This document shows positions 11,293 to 22,526 of a stretch of DNA of 64,000 nucleotides, one piece after another. Origin of the DNA: Rhynchopus sp. YZ270_cl-10 (taxonomy: Eukaryota; Euglenozoa; Diplonemea; Diplonemida; Diplonemidae). The DNA is taken from assembly GCA_964035575.1 (NCBI GenBank), contig OZ037924.1, forward strand, positions 310,001-374,000, written 5' to 3'. Made by a program: the position numbers and the translations under genes. The notes under the pieces are model-generated. The model did no database searches and was not told the origin of the DNA. It saw only the letters and a list, made by a program, of their open reading frames with translations. Positions within the stretch are counted from its first letter, which is position 1; the number at the start of each line of letters is the position of its first letter.

Positions 11293-14200
11293 CTACGACG
11301 GTATCTGATCATCTTCGATCCCCACACTCTCGTTCTTGATTAATGAAGACATTCTTGCCGAATGCTTTCGCAGAAGTTCGTCTTCCCGCGATCTAAGAAT
11401 TTCACCTGGGTTGTGTGTGAGTGGGTTATTATATCTGTTCACAACAACCAACACAGTTCTGATGAGATTTTGTATGAAAGAGTAAACATGAGGGTGAAAA
11501 TATATTGATTCCATTTTTTGGTATGTTTTCGTTTTGCAAAAGATTGCCCACCTGATTTTTACACCGTATAGAACGTACAGGGCTGAATTCCGCTTTTTTT
11601 TGGTGAAATCAGGTGGATTGCGTGTTAAAAAGAAGAAAAAAAAAGAAAAGAAAAGAAGAAATATTGTCATGACCTGAACATCTCAGTCCAACCCCTTCAT
11701 GGGAAAACGTTGTTGCATCCTCCACCCCCTTTTTCCCGCAGTCATAAAACTGGGGAAGTGAGGCGGGGTCACTTTCCACTGCCGATAGGAGGGAAAAGAG
11801 AGAGAAGTGTTTTGAGAGCGCCTTTCTTTTAGGGCAGGGGTTGGCTCTCTTCCTCTAGCAAAGAAATGGGTGTGCTTGTTAAAGCCAACCAAAAATAAAA
11901 CAACAACCCCGCCCCTCCGGGGGCGTGTTTTGCACAAGAAGAGATACCCTAGGGTTGGAGGGTCCCCCGCACACCGTTGCACTAACCCGATATGGCTTCT
12001 TCTATGCCTATTGCAGCGGAGTGCTGTGCTCTGTACTCCGAGGGCGAAAGCTGTGGTGTTGTGTGGCTTTTAAATAGTGCAGTGTACACATTATACTGTT
12101 GATGGCAAGAAAGAAAGTGAAGGTTGATAGTGCAAACGCCTCTGGAACACAGGGCACTGACACTCCGCGGAAAGAAAAAGTTTATATAGATGAACCTAAG
12201 CCTCTCATGCTTATTCACATTGAAGAAACATAGGAGGGTTACAAGCTAAGGGTTTTTGGGTTTTCAGCTGGTTTCTTGGATCGCTTTATCTAAAATAAGT
12301 TGGATTGATTAGTAGACTATGCGACGCAGTTTTTTTTCCCACAAGAAATAATGTGCAACGAGCCGAACATACCTTTGCTGTGTCCTGCTCTCGCTCTTCT
12401 GCAAAGGTGATGTAGCCACCATGCAGCTTCCGTATGTTGTTCACCAGGGCGCTGTGCTTTTCCTCGTACATGGCACGCGTCTGGTCGAGCTTCGAGTACA
12501 ACCCCACAGAGTGATCTGTGATGCCGCATCGCTGTAAGATAAACACATTGCAATACATCAGGGTGAAAAGCACCTAGGTGTCTAGGTGTCCCATCCGCAA
12601 TATTGCTCGAAGCCTAGTAAGTCCAACATTAGGTGTCTCAAAAAGGCGCCAAATTACCCCAAAAATTCTCCAGACTTATTTCATACAATGCAACAAAGGC
12701 CGAATCGGCCTCGCGCGTGGCTGAGGCGTGGCGGAGGCGTGCTAATACTTACAATCACGCCTCAGCCACGCCTGAGAAATTCACGCATAATTCCGAGAAA
12801 TTTAAGACGAGCCCAACAATAAAATCCCTCTGCAAACACACCACCCCTTTTCCCTCTCCCTTTCAGGACATACCGAGATGATTGCCTTGGATGATGAGAT
12901 CTGCGCATCCAACCGTCCGCACCACGTGGCTATGTACGCCAGGATCATGCGCTTCTCACGTTTCATGCACTCCAACCTTGCTATGTCTTCTTGCAGCGTT
13001 TTCTCGCCCTCGGTCTTTTGCGTGCCTTCGTCGAGAGCTTTGTCTGTGTCCTGCGATTCTACGTCGGCACTGCCTGGGTCTGTTTGCGGGTCTTCACTTG
13101 CCATGACCTTGTAGCCATCTATCTTCATTTTCAGAATGGTCCCTTCAATGTCTATGATGCCTACACGGTTGCGCCGTCTGCTGAGGAGGTCGCCGACCAG
13201 CCTGCAGTAGTTTTCCAGCACTGTTTCGTATATATCAGCATCTGCTTGGTAGAGCGCGTCCCCATCGGAGATGTACTCCTGCCGGATGATGAGCGTCTGT
13301 TCATGCAGGATTGTGATGTGCTCGGCAAGGGTTTCAAACTTCTCTGCCAGACAGAGGTGCCGTGATTCTAGATTCTCTAGAGTGGTGGTGTGTTCGGTGG
13401 TGAGTTCATCCCTGATTTTGTTGTCATAAGTACGCTGATGCGACTCCTCCACCATCTCGCAGTGTCGGTTAATCAAACGAACTCTGTCATCAAACATCAC
13501 AATCAGATCCTTCGCATTCTGCCGCATCTCCTTCCATTTCGCTTCGTATACCTCAACGCTTACATCGATTTCACGTTGCGAAGTGTAGACTGCGTTTTCA
13601 AGCTCTTCTATGCACTTTGATTCTTCTTGGTCTAAATTTGCGGCAGTCTTTTCAATTAGATCGATGTCGGCGCGGACGGTCGCAGCTGCGGCTGTATGGT
13701 CCTTTGAAAGGCCGTGGAGAGATTCTAGCATGGGGTCTACTTCAGGCCAGGCTACACTGTGTAGATCGCTTTCGGTTTGTTCGATGCAGGCCCAACGTTT
13801 GCGAATATGCGCCATGCTCTCCTCCATCACCCTCGCCCGCTCCTCTGCCGTTGAGATCAGCTCCAACGCGATTCGTGATGTCTCAATATTCGCAGGCGCG
13901 TCAGCCTCCTCCTTCTTCCCTGAGTGTTGCTGCAACGTTCGCAGCAATTTATCATATTTATCGTTCAACGTCCGAATCACCCTCTCAGATGACACCATCT
14001 TCGCTTGCCCATCTCTCAACATCTTTTCCAAATCTATCTTAGGGTTTGTCTGGGTAAATGATAGCAAGCTTCCATAAACATCCAAAAATTTCGGCGCTTT
14101 TTCCTCCCATTGAAGCAGCAGAACCTCCAACGCACCAAGAATCTCATTTGATGTAGGTACAGAAGGACCGCTCACCTCATCTCCGCCCTGCTCAGACAGT

Positions 14201-14895
14201 ACCGTATTGCGGCTTGCAATAAAAGCCTCCCCTTCTGCCTTCAACTCCGACAATGCAGAGCGGTCCAATGGGTCGTCCACGACCTTCTGCAATCCTTCTG
14301 GGGGTAGCAACGCTATTGAATCCAATATTTGCATTAATTCTCCGGTTTCCGCGTTCTCCGGGAGAGAGGCGAGGCGAGATGCAACATATTCTGCAGAGAA
14401 TTTTGGGTCAATCTTTTCCAACACACCCTCTAACGTTAGCTGCGACCCCTTCAGCCATACAAACCGATCTTGATAGTCCCCGGCGCATTGAGTAGAATGG
14501 GTGACGGCATCACGGTCCTGCACCATACCACTGTCGCATAGTGCGATGATACCATGAGAGCGACGTTTCGCGGTGGTCAAAACTTCCAAAGCGGACCCCT
14601 TCAGCTCCATATTCTGCGTGGCTGCGTCAGAGCGATATACCCCCTCATCCCCTCCACCGCCGATGCCTTGGACCCCAAAATTGACTTCGTTCTTCGCAAA
14701 GGTTGCATTGTCCTTTCCTGCTAGTGTAACCGGCGTGCCACCACATAGACGATGCTCGTCTTCCAGCTCCTCCAAACGGGAGTGCAAAGATTGTAAAAGA
14801 GGAGACCTCGCAAAGTCGCCTAAAGTATCCAAAGCCTCCGGGGGAACGATGCTGGTTTTGATAACAGAGCGTTTTTTGAGGGTAAAGTCGGGCAT
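11293..14895 (-). CDS. Large coiled-coil protein, probably four exons
   Basis: Start MPDFTLKKR at 14895. Exon 1 14895-12874 and exon 2 12531-12373 join cleanly in phase 0 with GTATGT donors. My inferred continuation is exon 3 12095-11987 and exon 4 11405-11293. Their phases agree (0, then 1), giving about 800 residues ending GIEDDQIPS, but exon 3 uses a weaker GTTAGT donor. The protein is helical throughout, with an acidic low-complexity insert (~600-630) and no catalytic motif. The segment ALEVLTTAKRRSHGIIALCD, and the overall length and coiled-coil make-up, recall flagellar or paraflagellar rod-type proteins. That resemblance is impressionistic. Intron 2 carries elements A2 and B1, and intron 3 carries a short inverted-repeat element. 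Confidence 0.7.
11548..11615. mobile_element. Short inverted-repeat element (MITE-like), copy 2
   Basis: Begins CCACCTGATTTTTACACC and ends GGTGAAATCAGGTG. It is flanked by a perfect 6-bp direct repeat GATTGC (11542-11547 and 11616-11621). It shares its ends and the ACCGTATA interior with the 108-bp copy at 201-308. It lies within intron 3 of the coiled-coil gene. Confidence 0.75.
12121..12221 (-). repeat. Structured dispersed elements A2 + B1 abutting an intron acceptor
   Basis: Sense order: a family A hairpin (12221-12189), then a 3' portion of family B (12170-12121) with GGAGTGTCAGTGCC and AGAGGCGTTTGCACTATCAA. A pyrimidine tract and CAACAG then end at 12096, the inferred acceptor of exon 3. 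About 25 nt separate the element from the acceptor. Confidence 0.7.
12690..12790. repeat. Hairpin in intron 1 of the coiled-coil gene
   Basis: CGTGGCTGAGGCGTG (about 12717) is complementary to CACGCCTCAGCCACG (about 12756), with a ~25-nt loop containing a further GGCGGAGGCGTG copy. It lies in the intron between 12874 and 12531. No coding content. Confidence 0.65.
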
Positions 14896-15306
14896 GTTTG
14901 CAGCCGAAAAGGAGAAAAGGGAGGGTGAGAAAAATGTGGGGGGAGAGTTAGAGAAGGGAAGAGGAAGAGAGTGGAGGGGGAAGGGCTGTGGTGGAGGTGT
15001 GGTTTGAGTGAGGGAGTTAAGGGAGTTAAGGGAGTTAAGGGGGAGGGGACGACAAAAAAAAACAGTGGTGTGTAGAGGACGTATTTGCTTTTTTTTTTTT
15101 GTAGTTCGGTTCTCGTGTGGTTTCGCTTTGTTGGTGGAGAGCGGAGATAAGCTTGAAAGACGTAAGGGCCTTGCTGTGCACAGACATCTTTGTATTTGGG
15201 GTGTTTGCGGGTATCGTTGGAGGGGATGGGGATGGGGGGTACTTTTTTTGCACAGTTTTTTTTTTTTCACTAACCCGCACACCGTGTTGTGTTCGACATA
15301 AGAATA

Positions 15307-15375
15307 AATGGTAGTTGTTGATTCAGGCACCTCCGACTGACCCACTGTACGATGCCAGCCCAACAAGCAAAGCAC
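15307..15375 (-). repeat. Structured dispersed element C2
   Basis: Sense strand GGGCTGGCATCGTACAGTGG then GTCAGTCGGAGGTGCCTG and TCAACAACTACCATTT. The upstream GGCCGCAGGGT part of family C is missing, so this copy is 5'-truncated with an intact 3' side. Confidence 0.65.
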
Positions 15376-15400
15376 AACAAAAAAAAAAAAAAAAAAATGA

Positions 15401-16894
15401 ATATTAATATGGTGTGGCTGAAGGGGTCTGATTCGCACTTTTCCGCACTTTCTCGCACTTTTTCCGCACCTATTCGCACTTTTTCCGCACTTTTTGAGCA
15501 CTTTTTCCGCACTTGTTCGCACTTTTAGCTTGTAGGCTTGCTGACTGTCTTTGCCAAATACACAGGCACACAGGTACACAGGTACAGGTACGGTAGGTAC
15601 CCACAGAATACCGTGTACCTACACAGGTACACAGACACAGTCAGCAAGCCAACATTGTAAAAGTGCGAATAAGTGCGGAAAAAGTGCGAAAACCGTACCT
15701 ACAGTACCTACAGTACCTACAGTACCTACAGTACCTACAGTACCTACAGTACCTACAGTACCTACAGTACCTACAGTACCTACAGTACCTACAGTACCTA
15801 CAGTACCTACAGTACCTACAGTACCTACAGTACCTACAGTACCTACAGTACCTACAGTACCTACAGTACCTACAGTACCTACAGTACCTACAGTACCTAC
15901 AGTACCTACAGTACCTACAGTACCTACAGTACCTACAGTACCTACAGTACCTACAGTACCTACAGTACCTACAGTACCTACAGTACCTACAGTACCTACA
16001 GTACCTACAGTACCTACAGTACCTACAGTACCTACAGTACCTACAGTACCTACAGTACCTACAGTACCTACAGTACCTACAGTACCTACAGTACCTACAG
16101 TACCTACAGTACCTACAGTACCTACAGTACCTACAGTACCTACAGTACCTACAGTACCTACAGTACCTACAGTACCTACAGTACCTACAGTACCTACAGT
16201 ACCTACAGTACCTACAGTACCTACAGTACCTACAGTACCTACAGTACCTACAGTACCTACAGTACCTACAGTACCTACAGTACCTACAGTACCTACAGTA
16301 CCTACAGTACCTACAGTACCTACAGTACCTACAGTACCTACAGTACCTACAGTACCTACAGTACCTACAGTACCTACAGTACCTACAGTACCTACAGTAC
16401 CTACAGTACCTACAGTACCTACAGTACCTACAGTACCTACAGTACCTACAGTACCTACAGTACCTACAGTACCTACAGTACCTACAGTACCTACAGTACC
16501 TACAGTACCTACAGTACCTACAGTACCTACAGTACCTACAGTACCTACAGTACCTACAGTACCTACAGTACCTACAGTACCTACAGTACCTACAGTACCT
16601 ACAGTACCTACAGTACCTACAGTACCTACAGTACCTACAGTACCTACAGTACCTACAGTACCTACAGTACCTACAGTACCTACAGTACCTACAGTACCTA
16701 CAGTACCTACAGTACCTACAGTACCTACAGTACCACAGTACACAGTGTTCAACTTTTACAAGGTGGGGAAAATTTTTTTGGGGGCTGATTCGCACTTTTT
16801 CCGCACTTTTTCCGCACCTATTCGCACTTTTTCCGCACTTTTTCAGCACTTTTCCGCACTTTATGCTCCCCCCCGTTCAGCCACACCAATATTT
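15401..16894. mobile_element. Inverted-repeat element hosting a minisatellite
   Basis: The outer ends ATGGTGTGGCTGAAGGGG (about 15409) and CCCCGTTCAGCCACACCAAT (about 16871) are inverted repeats. Inside are arrays of GCACTTTTTCC-type units at both sides, a smaller inverted repeat GGCTTGCTGACTGT / ACAGTCAGCAAGCC (about 15535 and 15638), and a 1-kb minisatellite. No transposase is visible, so it would be non-autonomous. Confidence 0.6.
15694..16736. repeat. 9-bp minisatellite (ACCTACAGT)n
   Basis: About 115 essentially identical 9-mers. Because the unit length is a multiple of three, all frames but one are open across the array on both strands (for example Pro-Thr-Val, Leu-Gln-Tyr and Gly-Thr-Val repeats). 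These are not genes. The flanks carry related GTACACAGGTAC and GGTAGGTACC sequences, the probable seed. Confidence 0.97.
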
Positions 16895-17301
16895 CAACGA
16901 TTTTTTTCAACACACACAAAAAAAGAAAACATGAAACAGCAATGTACCCGGTATGGTGGGGAACATCTGCCATCCGTTTTCTTTGCAAAAAAAGAACATG
17001 GTTTATATAGTGTAGACACCCGAGGATGAGCTCGCCACTATATTTTTTTTCCCCCTCCCCCCCTCTCCCCAAGCACCTTGTGTTCCGTATTACCAACGTC
17101 ATCCCCCTAAGAGGTGGGTTTTTTGTACTCAACATATCATCTTTCGACAAGGCTAGGCTAGGGTCTCTGCTGTTCCTCTGCTATTGTATCTTCTTCTTCT
17201 TCTTCTTCATGCGTTTGTAAAATAATGGTACCCAAAACAGTACTTTTTTTTGGGGGGAGGGGAATGAAGTTTTAATTTATTTCGTGCAACAACTTAAGAT
17301 C
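16895..17301. other. Spacer 3' of ALG11
   Basis: Low-complexity A/T and C/T tracts, with a GTAGACACCCGAGG motif near 17012 shared with about 6588. No gene seen. Confidence 0.4.
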
Positions 17302-20300
17302 TTAAGACCGCCTAGAAACAACCTCTGAAACCACTTTGAGGCACGCCTGGTTGAATTGCTCTTCGTTGAAGCGGAGGGAGCGCTCGCGGGCGGCCTCAGA
17401 CATGGCGGCACGTGCCGTGGGCGACATGTCGACGATGGTGAGCAGGTACCCAGCATACTCCTCGGCTGTCTCTGCAAGGAAGCCGCTTACGCCTGCCTCC
17501 ACAATGTCCGCCAGAGGGCCGCCAGAACGATGTGCAACAGGGATGCAGCCAGATGCCTGTGGAGAGAGGTGTTTTGGGAAAAGTGGGATATGGTGTATAA
17601 AGAGGGTGATGTGATCGTAGTGAGTCACCCTGGAGGTGTGTGGAGTGGTTTCGTATAAAAAGTTGGCTTGAAATGCAACAGTCGTGACAGTATGCCTTTG
17701 GTATCATGACCGGGTGTGCCGGGGTGGACCCAACCATGCCGTCCAGGACATCCATTTTGTGGTTTACATCTGATATGAGCTGCTCCCAAAAAATAATGAG
17801 GGGAAATGTGGGGTTGGTATTGTGGTTGTGCAAAATGACGAGGTCACAATTACATGGCATGTGTACTACATGTCATTTCATAAGTCATCGTTTTTACCAT
17901 GTAAAATGACACGTCACGCTGGCATGTGGTGTCGTGCAGTGAACAAAAGAAAATCGGCCAAGAGACGTACCATGTACTCGACAATGCCGATGCCGAAGTG
18001 CTCGTTCCACATGGTGTGGATGCCTGCAGTGCTTTCAGAGAGAAGGCGCTTCAGATCCTCGTATGGCTGTGTGTGTTATGGTGTTTCAAGAGCGGTTATA
18101 GAACCACAAAATTCAAACAGGAAAAAAAATGTGTTTGGTGAGTAAAAATAAGAAAAACTGATGTGTTCTGTTTTGGGTAAATCTATGAAACCCACATAAA
18201 AATAATGCGAGCACTCAGACACACCCTCTCCACGGGGGGATAATCCAGGGTCCTAGCTCAGTAGAACGGAAAAGGTGGCCCACCCAGGGTTGTTCCTTGT
18301 TCTCGGGAAAAACAGCAAAATTCTGGATTTATGTTCCCGTTTTTTTCCTTTTTTTGGGTGGGGTTTTTTGCCCTTTTTCGGGCTTTCCGAGCTCTACCCT
18401 CATTGTAGTGGGGTCATTTCGAGAAAATGGACAAGTTCTTGATTGATACAAATTTTGGTTACGACCACTAGTGAGTTGCTCACAATGCTAAATGAGTGTC
18501 AGAACTGTGATTCTGGGCCCACTTTAACCGCCCTTCGAAATTCAAAAAGGGGTCCCAAACCCGGGCGCGCTACACTCGCGCGGAACTTTTTGCAGCTTTG
18601 GTCTAGTTGCATTTTTGGCTGCAAAATGCAAGGGGACCCCCAAAGACGTTGGGAATATTATTTGGATGGGGCAGTGATTTTGTACCTGTATACACGCTCC
18701 CTCGCGGTAACCGCGTGCATGCCAATGAAGTGCTCTCTGGGGTTCGATAACCCGTGGAACCAGTGCTTCCGCCGATGAACGGTGAGGCGTTGCACTTCTC
18801 TTTTTGCGGAGCAAAAAATAATATAAATGGCGCCGCAGGCAAAAAATTTTGAGTACAGTGTAAAAATCTAGCTTCCAACGAACCCTTTTTTGCAGAGCAA
18901 AAAATGAAAAATGGCGCCGCAGGCAAAAAAAAATTGGGGGTACAGCCCTGACGGTGCAGGATTTTGTTGTCAATTTTTTTTTTCTTGTCCCCTGAAAACT
19001 CTTGCTTTTGAGAGTTTCCACCATTTCACCACACTGGTGGTGTGTCACCTACAGTGAAACCCACTAGAAACCACAAGAAAGCCCCCCAAGGAAAAAAAGG
19101 AAAAAAAAAAAGGAAAAAAAAACTAAAATCCAGAATTTCATGTTCTCGGTCCCACTTAGGAACTTCCCTGGGCCCACCTTTTCCGTTTTTTTTTTTTTTT
19201 TTTTTTTGGGTTTTTTTTACACGGTGCAAAAAACCGGTTAGGAAAATGGCGCTGCGCGGCGCACGGAGCCACGCGCGGTACGCGCGTATAGTTTTTTTTG
19301 GGGGCGCTGAGGGCGTTTTTGGTTACTACTGGGGGCGGTCGGTTACACTCACCAACAGTGTTTCATAATGAACAAGATAAAACAAAAAGCTCGCGTTTCT
19401 TTTATCGAAAGATTTTATTCTCCGCCCCGCACCCAAAACATAAACTCCACATTCAGGGAATATCCTCTTCATTTTTTCTTTCACGCGCTTTTTGTTCTTT
19501 TTTGCTTTAAAAATGCTTCGTTTTGTTAACAAAGTTTTCAAGAAACCAGAAGGTCTCATCACAGACCCGAAGGTGCTTGAGGGGCTGAAGGGGGACGCGT
19601 GGGATGCCCAGGTGAAGATGCGGAAAGTGGCGGTGGGAACGGGCGTGAATCGGAAGAAGAAGGACGCAGTACTCCGGGAGATGTTGGAGTACGACGTTGC
19701 CGTGAAGTGGGTCACGGCAGCGGACCAGAAGAAGGGGAAGGAGGCAGGGGCAAAGAGGAAAGCGAGTGCTGTACGCACCGTTATTCCCAAAGAGGACAAC
19801 GAGGCTATGATCCTCTTGTTTGATGGGGACCATACCGAGCAGGATCTGGCAAAGAGGCTGAGCAAGTGTGTCCTGCCAGTCATAACGTTGGACTTCCTCC
19901 TCTCCCTGGAGTCCACCACATCCTCCACCGACACCCCGACTGCACCAGACCCGGACGCCGAGGCACTTCTCAACGCAGAAGGAGTAGAAGAAGAAGAACA
20001 AGAAGAAGTTGTGGTCGGCGAGGGCGTGATGAGGGGGCCGTCATCTCGTCGGCCAAGAGAAGACGCGTGGCGCATTCTTGTGGGTCCCGACAGGGTATGG
20101 CGTTCCACCGCTCCAACGAACCTGTCGCCAGGTTTTTGGACTGTGGGAGGCTGATGGATGCGGAAATCCAACAGTCGTTGGTTTCTGCGCAGGAGAAGGC
20201 AGCGCAGCCGCCGCCCTACAACCCCGCACAGGACCACCCATTGCATGCTACTGTCTTGAGGAAACAACAGCTCTGGGCCAAGGAGGTCCTCAGTGTCGTC

Positions 20301-21728
20301 AGTCAGTCCCCTTTGCTGTTAAAAACAGCGACTTGGCGTGGTCAATTTTTCCGCGCGAAGCGCAGAAAAAATTTTTTTGAGCCACCTTTTCCGTTTCTTT
20401 TTTTTTTTCTTCTGAGCTAGAACCCTGGATAATCATCTCATAATATTTTCAAAATCCAAAAAAAACAAACAAATGAGAAGAAACCTTGCAATAAATATGC
20501 CTCTCTTACACACACATCTTTACAACTCTTGTTATCGCAAATGTGCAGACTCCTGCAAAAAAAATGTCTTCTTTTTTCACCCCAAACATACGAGATCAAC
20601 ATGAAACCCAACTTCATGTTCAACACCCAACTTTGTGGAGAGGGCTTGCAACTCTGTAACACGTGCCCTGTCAGCATCGTCACGTACACCTCCGACAAGC
20701 TCGAGGCGGACGCGCTTGCTGTCACCACGCTCTTTGAGCTTGCTGTTGACGATGCGCAGGGCCTCCACCTGGAGGGCGTGGTTCTTCTCAGGACGGAACT
20801 GCGCCACGCTGATCACCTTCATCACACCACCATCACCATCACCATCACTGCGCTTGAGCCGACGCAGCTGTGTGCAGTCGCACGGTGGGTACACACAGTG
20901 CAGCGACGACGTTGCTGTCGGTACCTCCCAAATATGCGCAATATGCCCCTTAGTCCACGACGAATTCACCATTGTCGCACAGCTAAACCGCCCACACCAT
21001 CCGTACAACACCGAGAACAGCCTATAGTACGCAATCTTCGCCTCCGTCAACAGCCTCGACCTTGCAATCGCTGATGCATTGTTAAACGCCTCCCCAGACC
21101 TCACCGCAGAAAGCATGTCTGTGCTCACTGTAGGATAGTGCGTATATGACACTACAGATGTAGTGGGCGACAAAAGCTTTACCAATGGATACGTAAAGGC
21201 GTACCCCATGCTGTCAATAAAGATGTCCACATTGTGCTGCGAAATGGCCTCATATCCTAAGGGAATTGCGCCAAGCGATTGAAGCAGAAGGGTTACCCTT
21301 GGATATGAACTCGCCTCCACCCAATGAATGCCTTCAAGCTGCACAACGTTTATGTTACGCCCTTCAAGAAGAGCAATCCCAAACTTTCTTTTAACAAGCT
21401 CCTTGAGCGCACGCCCATCATCGGTGTTAACTGAAGCAGCCAAACTGGAGTCAGTAAAATGCGTGTAAAGCGTAATGTCCGCATCACGATAGGTCTTCTG
21501 CACTGCAGCAAGGAAGGTCCAAAGGACCCTCTCCCCGCCTCCCCCGCCCGTTGAATACGGATGGAAGAACCCTACCTGCAAAGGTCGTCTCGGATCATTG
21601 TTCGGCGAAAGCTTCTGGCGCAGGATGAGAATCGTCATCCAAAAAAAGATGCCCGTAATCAAGGCCACCACAAAAGAGTACTTCACCAGGATCCATAGGG
21701 TGCACCAAGAGCACAGAGTGGACAACAT
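17302..21728 (-). CDS. ALG11: GDP-Man:Man3GlcNAc2-PP-dolichol alpha-1,2-mannosyltransferase ALG11, three exons
   Basis: Exon 1 21728-20592 (379 codons), exon 2 18066-17971 (32 codons), exon 3 17556-17302 (85 codons), all phase 0, with donors GTATGT and GTACGT and acceptors CACACAG and TCCACAG; 495 residues, a full-length ALG11. The enzyme adds the fourth and fifth mannoses to the dolichol-linked glycan on the cytosolic face of the ER. Visible signatures are an N-terminal membrane anchor (~10-36), [32 protein letters not shown], a [10 protein letters not shown] motif, [10 protein letters not shown], and in exon 2 [18 protein letters not shown] (GT4 donor-binding region), followed by [11 protein letters not shown]. 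Intron 1 (18067-20591, 2.5 kb) is unusually long because a transposon sits in it. Intron 2 (17557-17970) carries element D2. Confidence 0.96.
17664..17780 (-). repeat. Structured dispersed element D2 in ALG11 intron 2
   Basis: Family D, near full length. Sense strand ATGGATGTCCTGGACGGCAT, GGTTGGGTCCACCCC, GGTCATGATACCAAAGGCAT and TGTTGCATTTCAAGCCAA, then a T-run. In the better-preserved copy D6, stems GTGGAC/GTCCAC and GGTACA/TGTACC can form. About 110 nt separate it from the exon 3 acceptor. Confidence 0.7.
18245..20428. mobile_element. 2.2-kb inverted-repeat DNA transposon in ALG11 intron 1
   Basis: The left end CCAGGGTCCTAGCTCAGTAG and the complement of the right end, CCAGGGTTCTAGCTCAGAAG, match at 18 of 20 positions. 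A 5-bp direct repeat ATAAT flanks the element at 18240-18244 and 20429-20433. A second motif, ACGGAAAAGGTGGC, follows each end. An internal inverted copy of the left subterminal region lies at about 19120-19195, and a GGCGCCGCAGGCAAAAAA segment is duplicated at about 18828 and 18912. The only substantial ORF is on the plus strand, antisense to ALG11. No canonical DDE transposase is recognised and the superfamily is unknown. Confidence 0.75.
19513..20154 (+). CDS. Hypothetical protein carried by the intronic transposon
   Basis: A 213-residue ORF starting [14 protein letters not shown]. It is the only plausible plus-strand gene in the window. It is basic to ~90, then has [20 protein letters not shown] and [20 protein letters not shown], whose order and spacing faintly resemble a BRCT half, followed by an acidic Glu-rich linker. 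An overlapping frame stays open to about 20330 and reads like a continuation ([20 protein letters not shown]), so an intron or frameshift near 20000-20100 may separate two parts of one protein. It is GC-richer than its surroundings. No function is assigned. Confidence 0.45.
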   Translation: MLRFVNKVFKKPEGLITDPKVLEGLKGDAWDAQVKMRKVAVGTGVNRKKKDAVLREMLEYDVAVKWVTAADQKKGKEAGAKRKASAVRTVIPKEDNEAMILLFDGDHTEQDLAKRLSKCVLPVITLDFLLSLESTTSSTDTPTAPDPDAEALLNAEGVEEEEQEEVVVGEGVMRGPSSRRPREDAWRILVGPDRVWRSTAPTNLSPGFWTVGG

Positions 21729-21873
21729 TGTTTCAAAAAAAGGGGTGTGTGTGTGTGTGTGTGTTTTGGTTGCGGAGAACCCTCTTCTCCTTTCCTGGTT
21801 GGGGGTTGTGGGTTGTGAGGGGAAGTAGTTTAGGTGGAAGGGAGGAGGGAGGAGGGAGGAGGGAGGGGGGGAG

Positions 21874-21960
21874 CACAGCAGAGAATAAGACTCGGTGACC
21901 CGGTTATTCTCAGCCGGACCAGGACCCAGGGACCGGGGACCCGGCGTATTCTCTGCTGTG
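21874..21960. repeat. Hairpin with 14-bp perfect arms
   Basis: CACAGCAGAGAATA and TATTCTCTGCTGTG are perfect inverted repeats around a GC-rich loop with GGACCAGGACCCAGGGACC-type internal repeats. MITE-like; no coding content. Confidence 0.75.
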
Positions 21961-22183
21961 AAGGGGGGCTATAGCCCCTAGCAGTTCTCCGTGGTTCTCG
22001 CGTGGCTCTCCCGCGAGTTTTTGTCCGTACCTCCCTGAATCACATCACATTAGGGTGGAGCTTTTTAGAAGAAAATGAGAGAGAAAAAATACCAAGCTTT
22101 TTTTTTTGTAGCAGGGAGGGGCTATAAAAAAAAAGTTCGTCCTTTTTGAGGGGACATCGAAATTGAAAAAGAGGGGGAAAAAG

Positions 22184-22223
22184 GTAGTTAAAAGTGCAAA
22201 CGCCTATGCAGACGGAAGCACCG
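22184..22223 (-). repeat. Structured dispersed element B2 (fragment)
   Basis: Sense strand CGGTGCTTCCGTCTGCATAG, GCGTTTGCACTTTTAACTAC, then CTTTTTCCCC. Only the 3' part of family B is kept. Confidence 0.55.
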
Positions 22224-22416
22224 AAATAAAAAAGAGAAAAAAAAAAAAAGTTGAATCTTGAAACCTTCTCGTTGTTTTATTCACCTTTAAAAAACATCTT
22301 GAAAGGATGAAAGTACATCTTCTGATGCACCGGACACATCCTTTACGAAGAAAAAAACCGGAAATAAGAAAAAAAAAGGGATTGGGGAGGGGAAAATGGT
22401 GGCAAATATATGCATA

Positions 22417-22526
22417 TCAGACTGACCTACTAGTACACCAGCCCCACGAAAAGCACAAATAAAATAGAAATGGTTTCTGAGATGAACCTAATCCTCTCGT
22501 CGGTATCAACAAGATACACACCTTAT
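22417..22526 (-). repeat. Diverged elements A3 and C8
   Basis: A degraded family A (GATGAACCTAATCCTCTCGT on the plus strand at 22481) lies next to a degraded family C (CAGACTGACCTACTAGTACA at about 22423). Both are in the usual orientation. The family A stem is disrupted here. Confidence 0.45.

Noticed and set aside
11293-14895. Calling the coiled-coil protein a paraflagellar rod protein
   Set aside because: Only length, coiled coil and a vague sequence impression support it; no diagnostic motif could be verified without a search.
15551-17029. Long open frames on both strands across the 9-bp array
   Set aside because: They exist only because 9 is a multiple of three and the unit lacks stop codons in most frames; there is no unique coding sequence.
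19326-20267. 313-codon minus-strand frame inside the ALG11 intron
   Set aside because: Antisense to the better plus-strand ORF, Ser/Arg-rich with no domain; it lies within the transposon.
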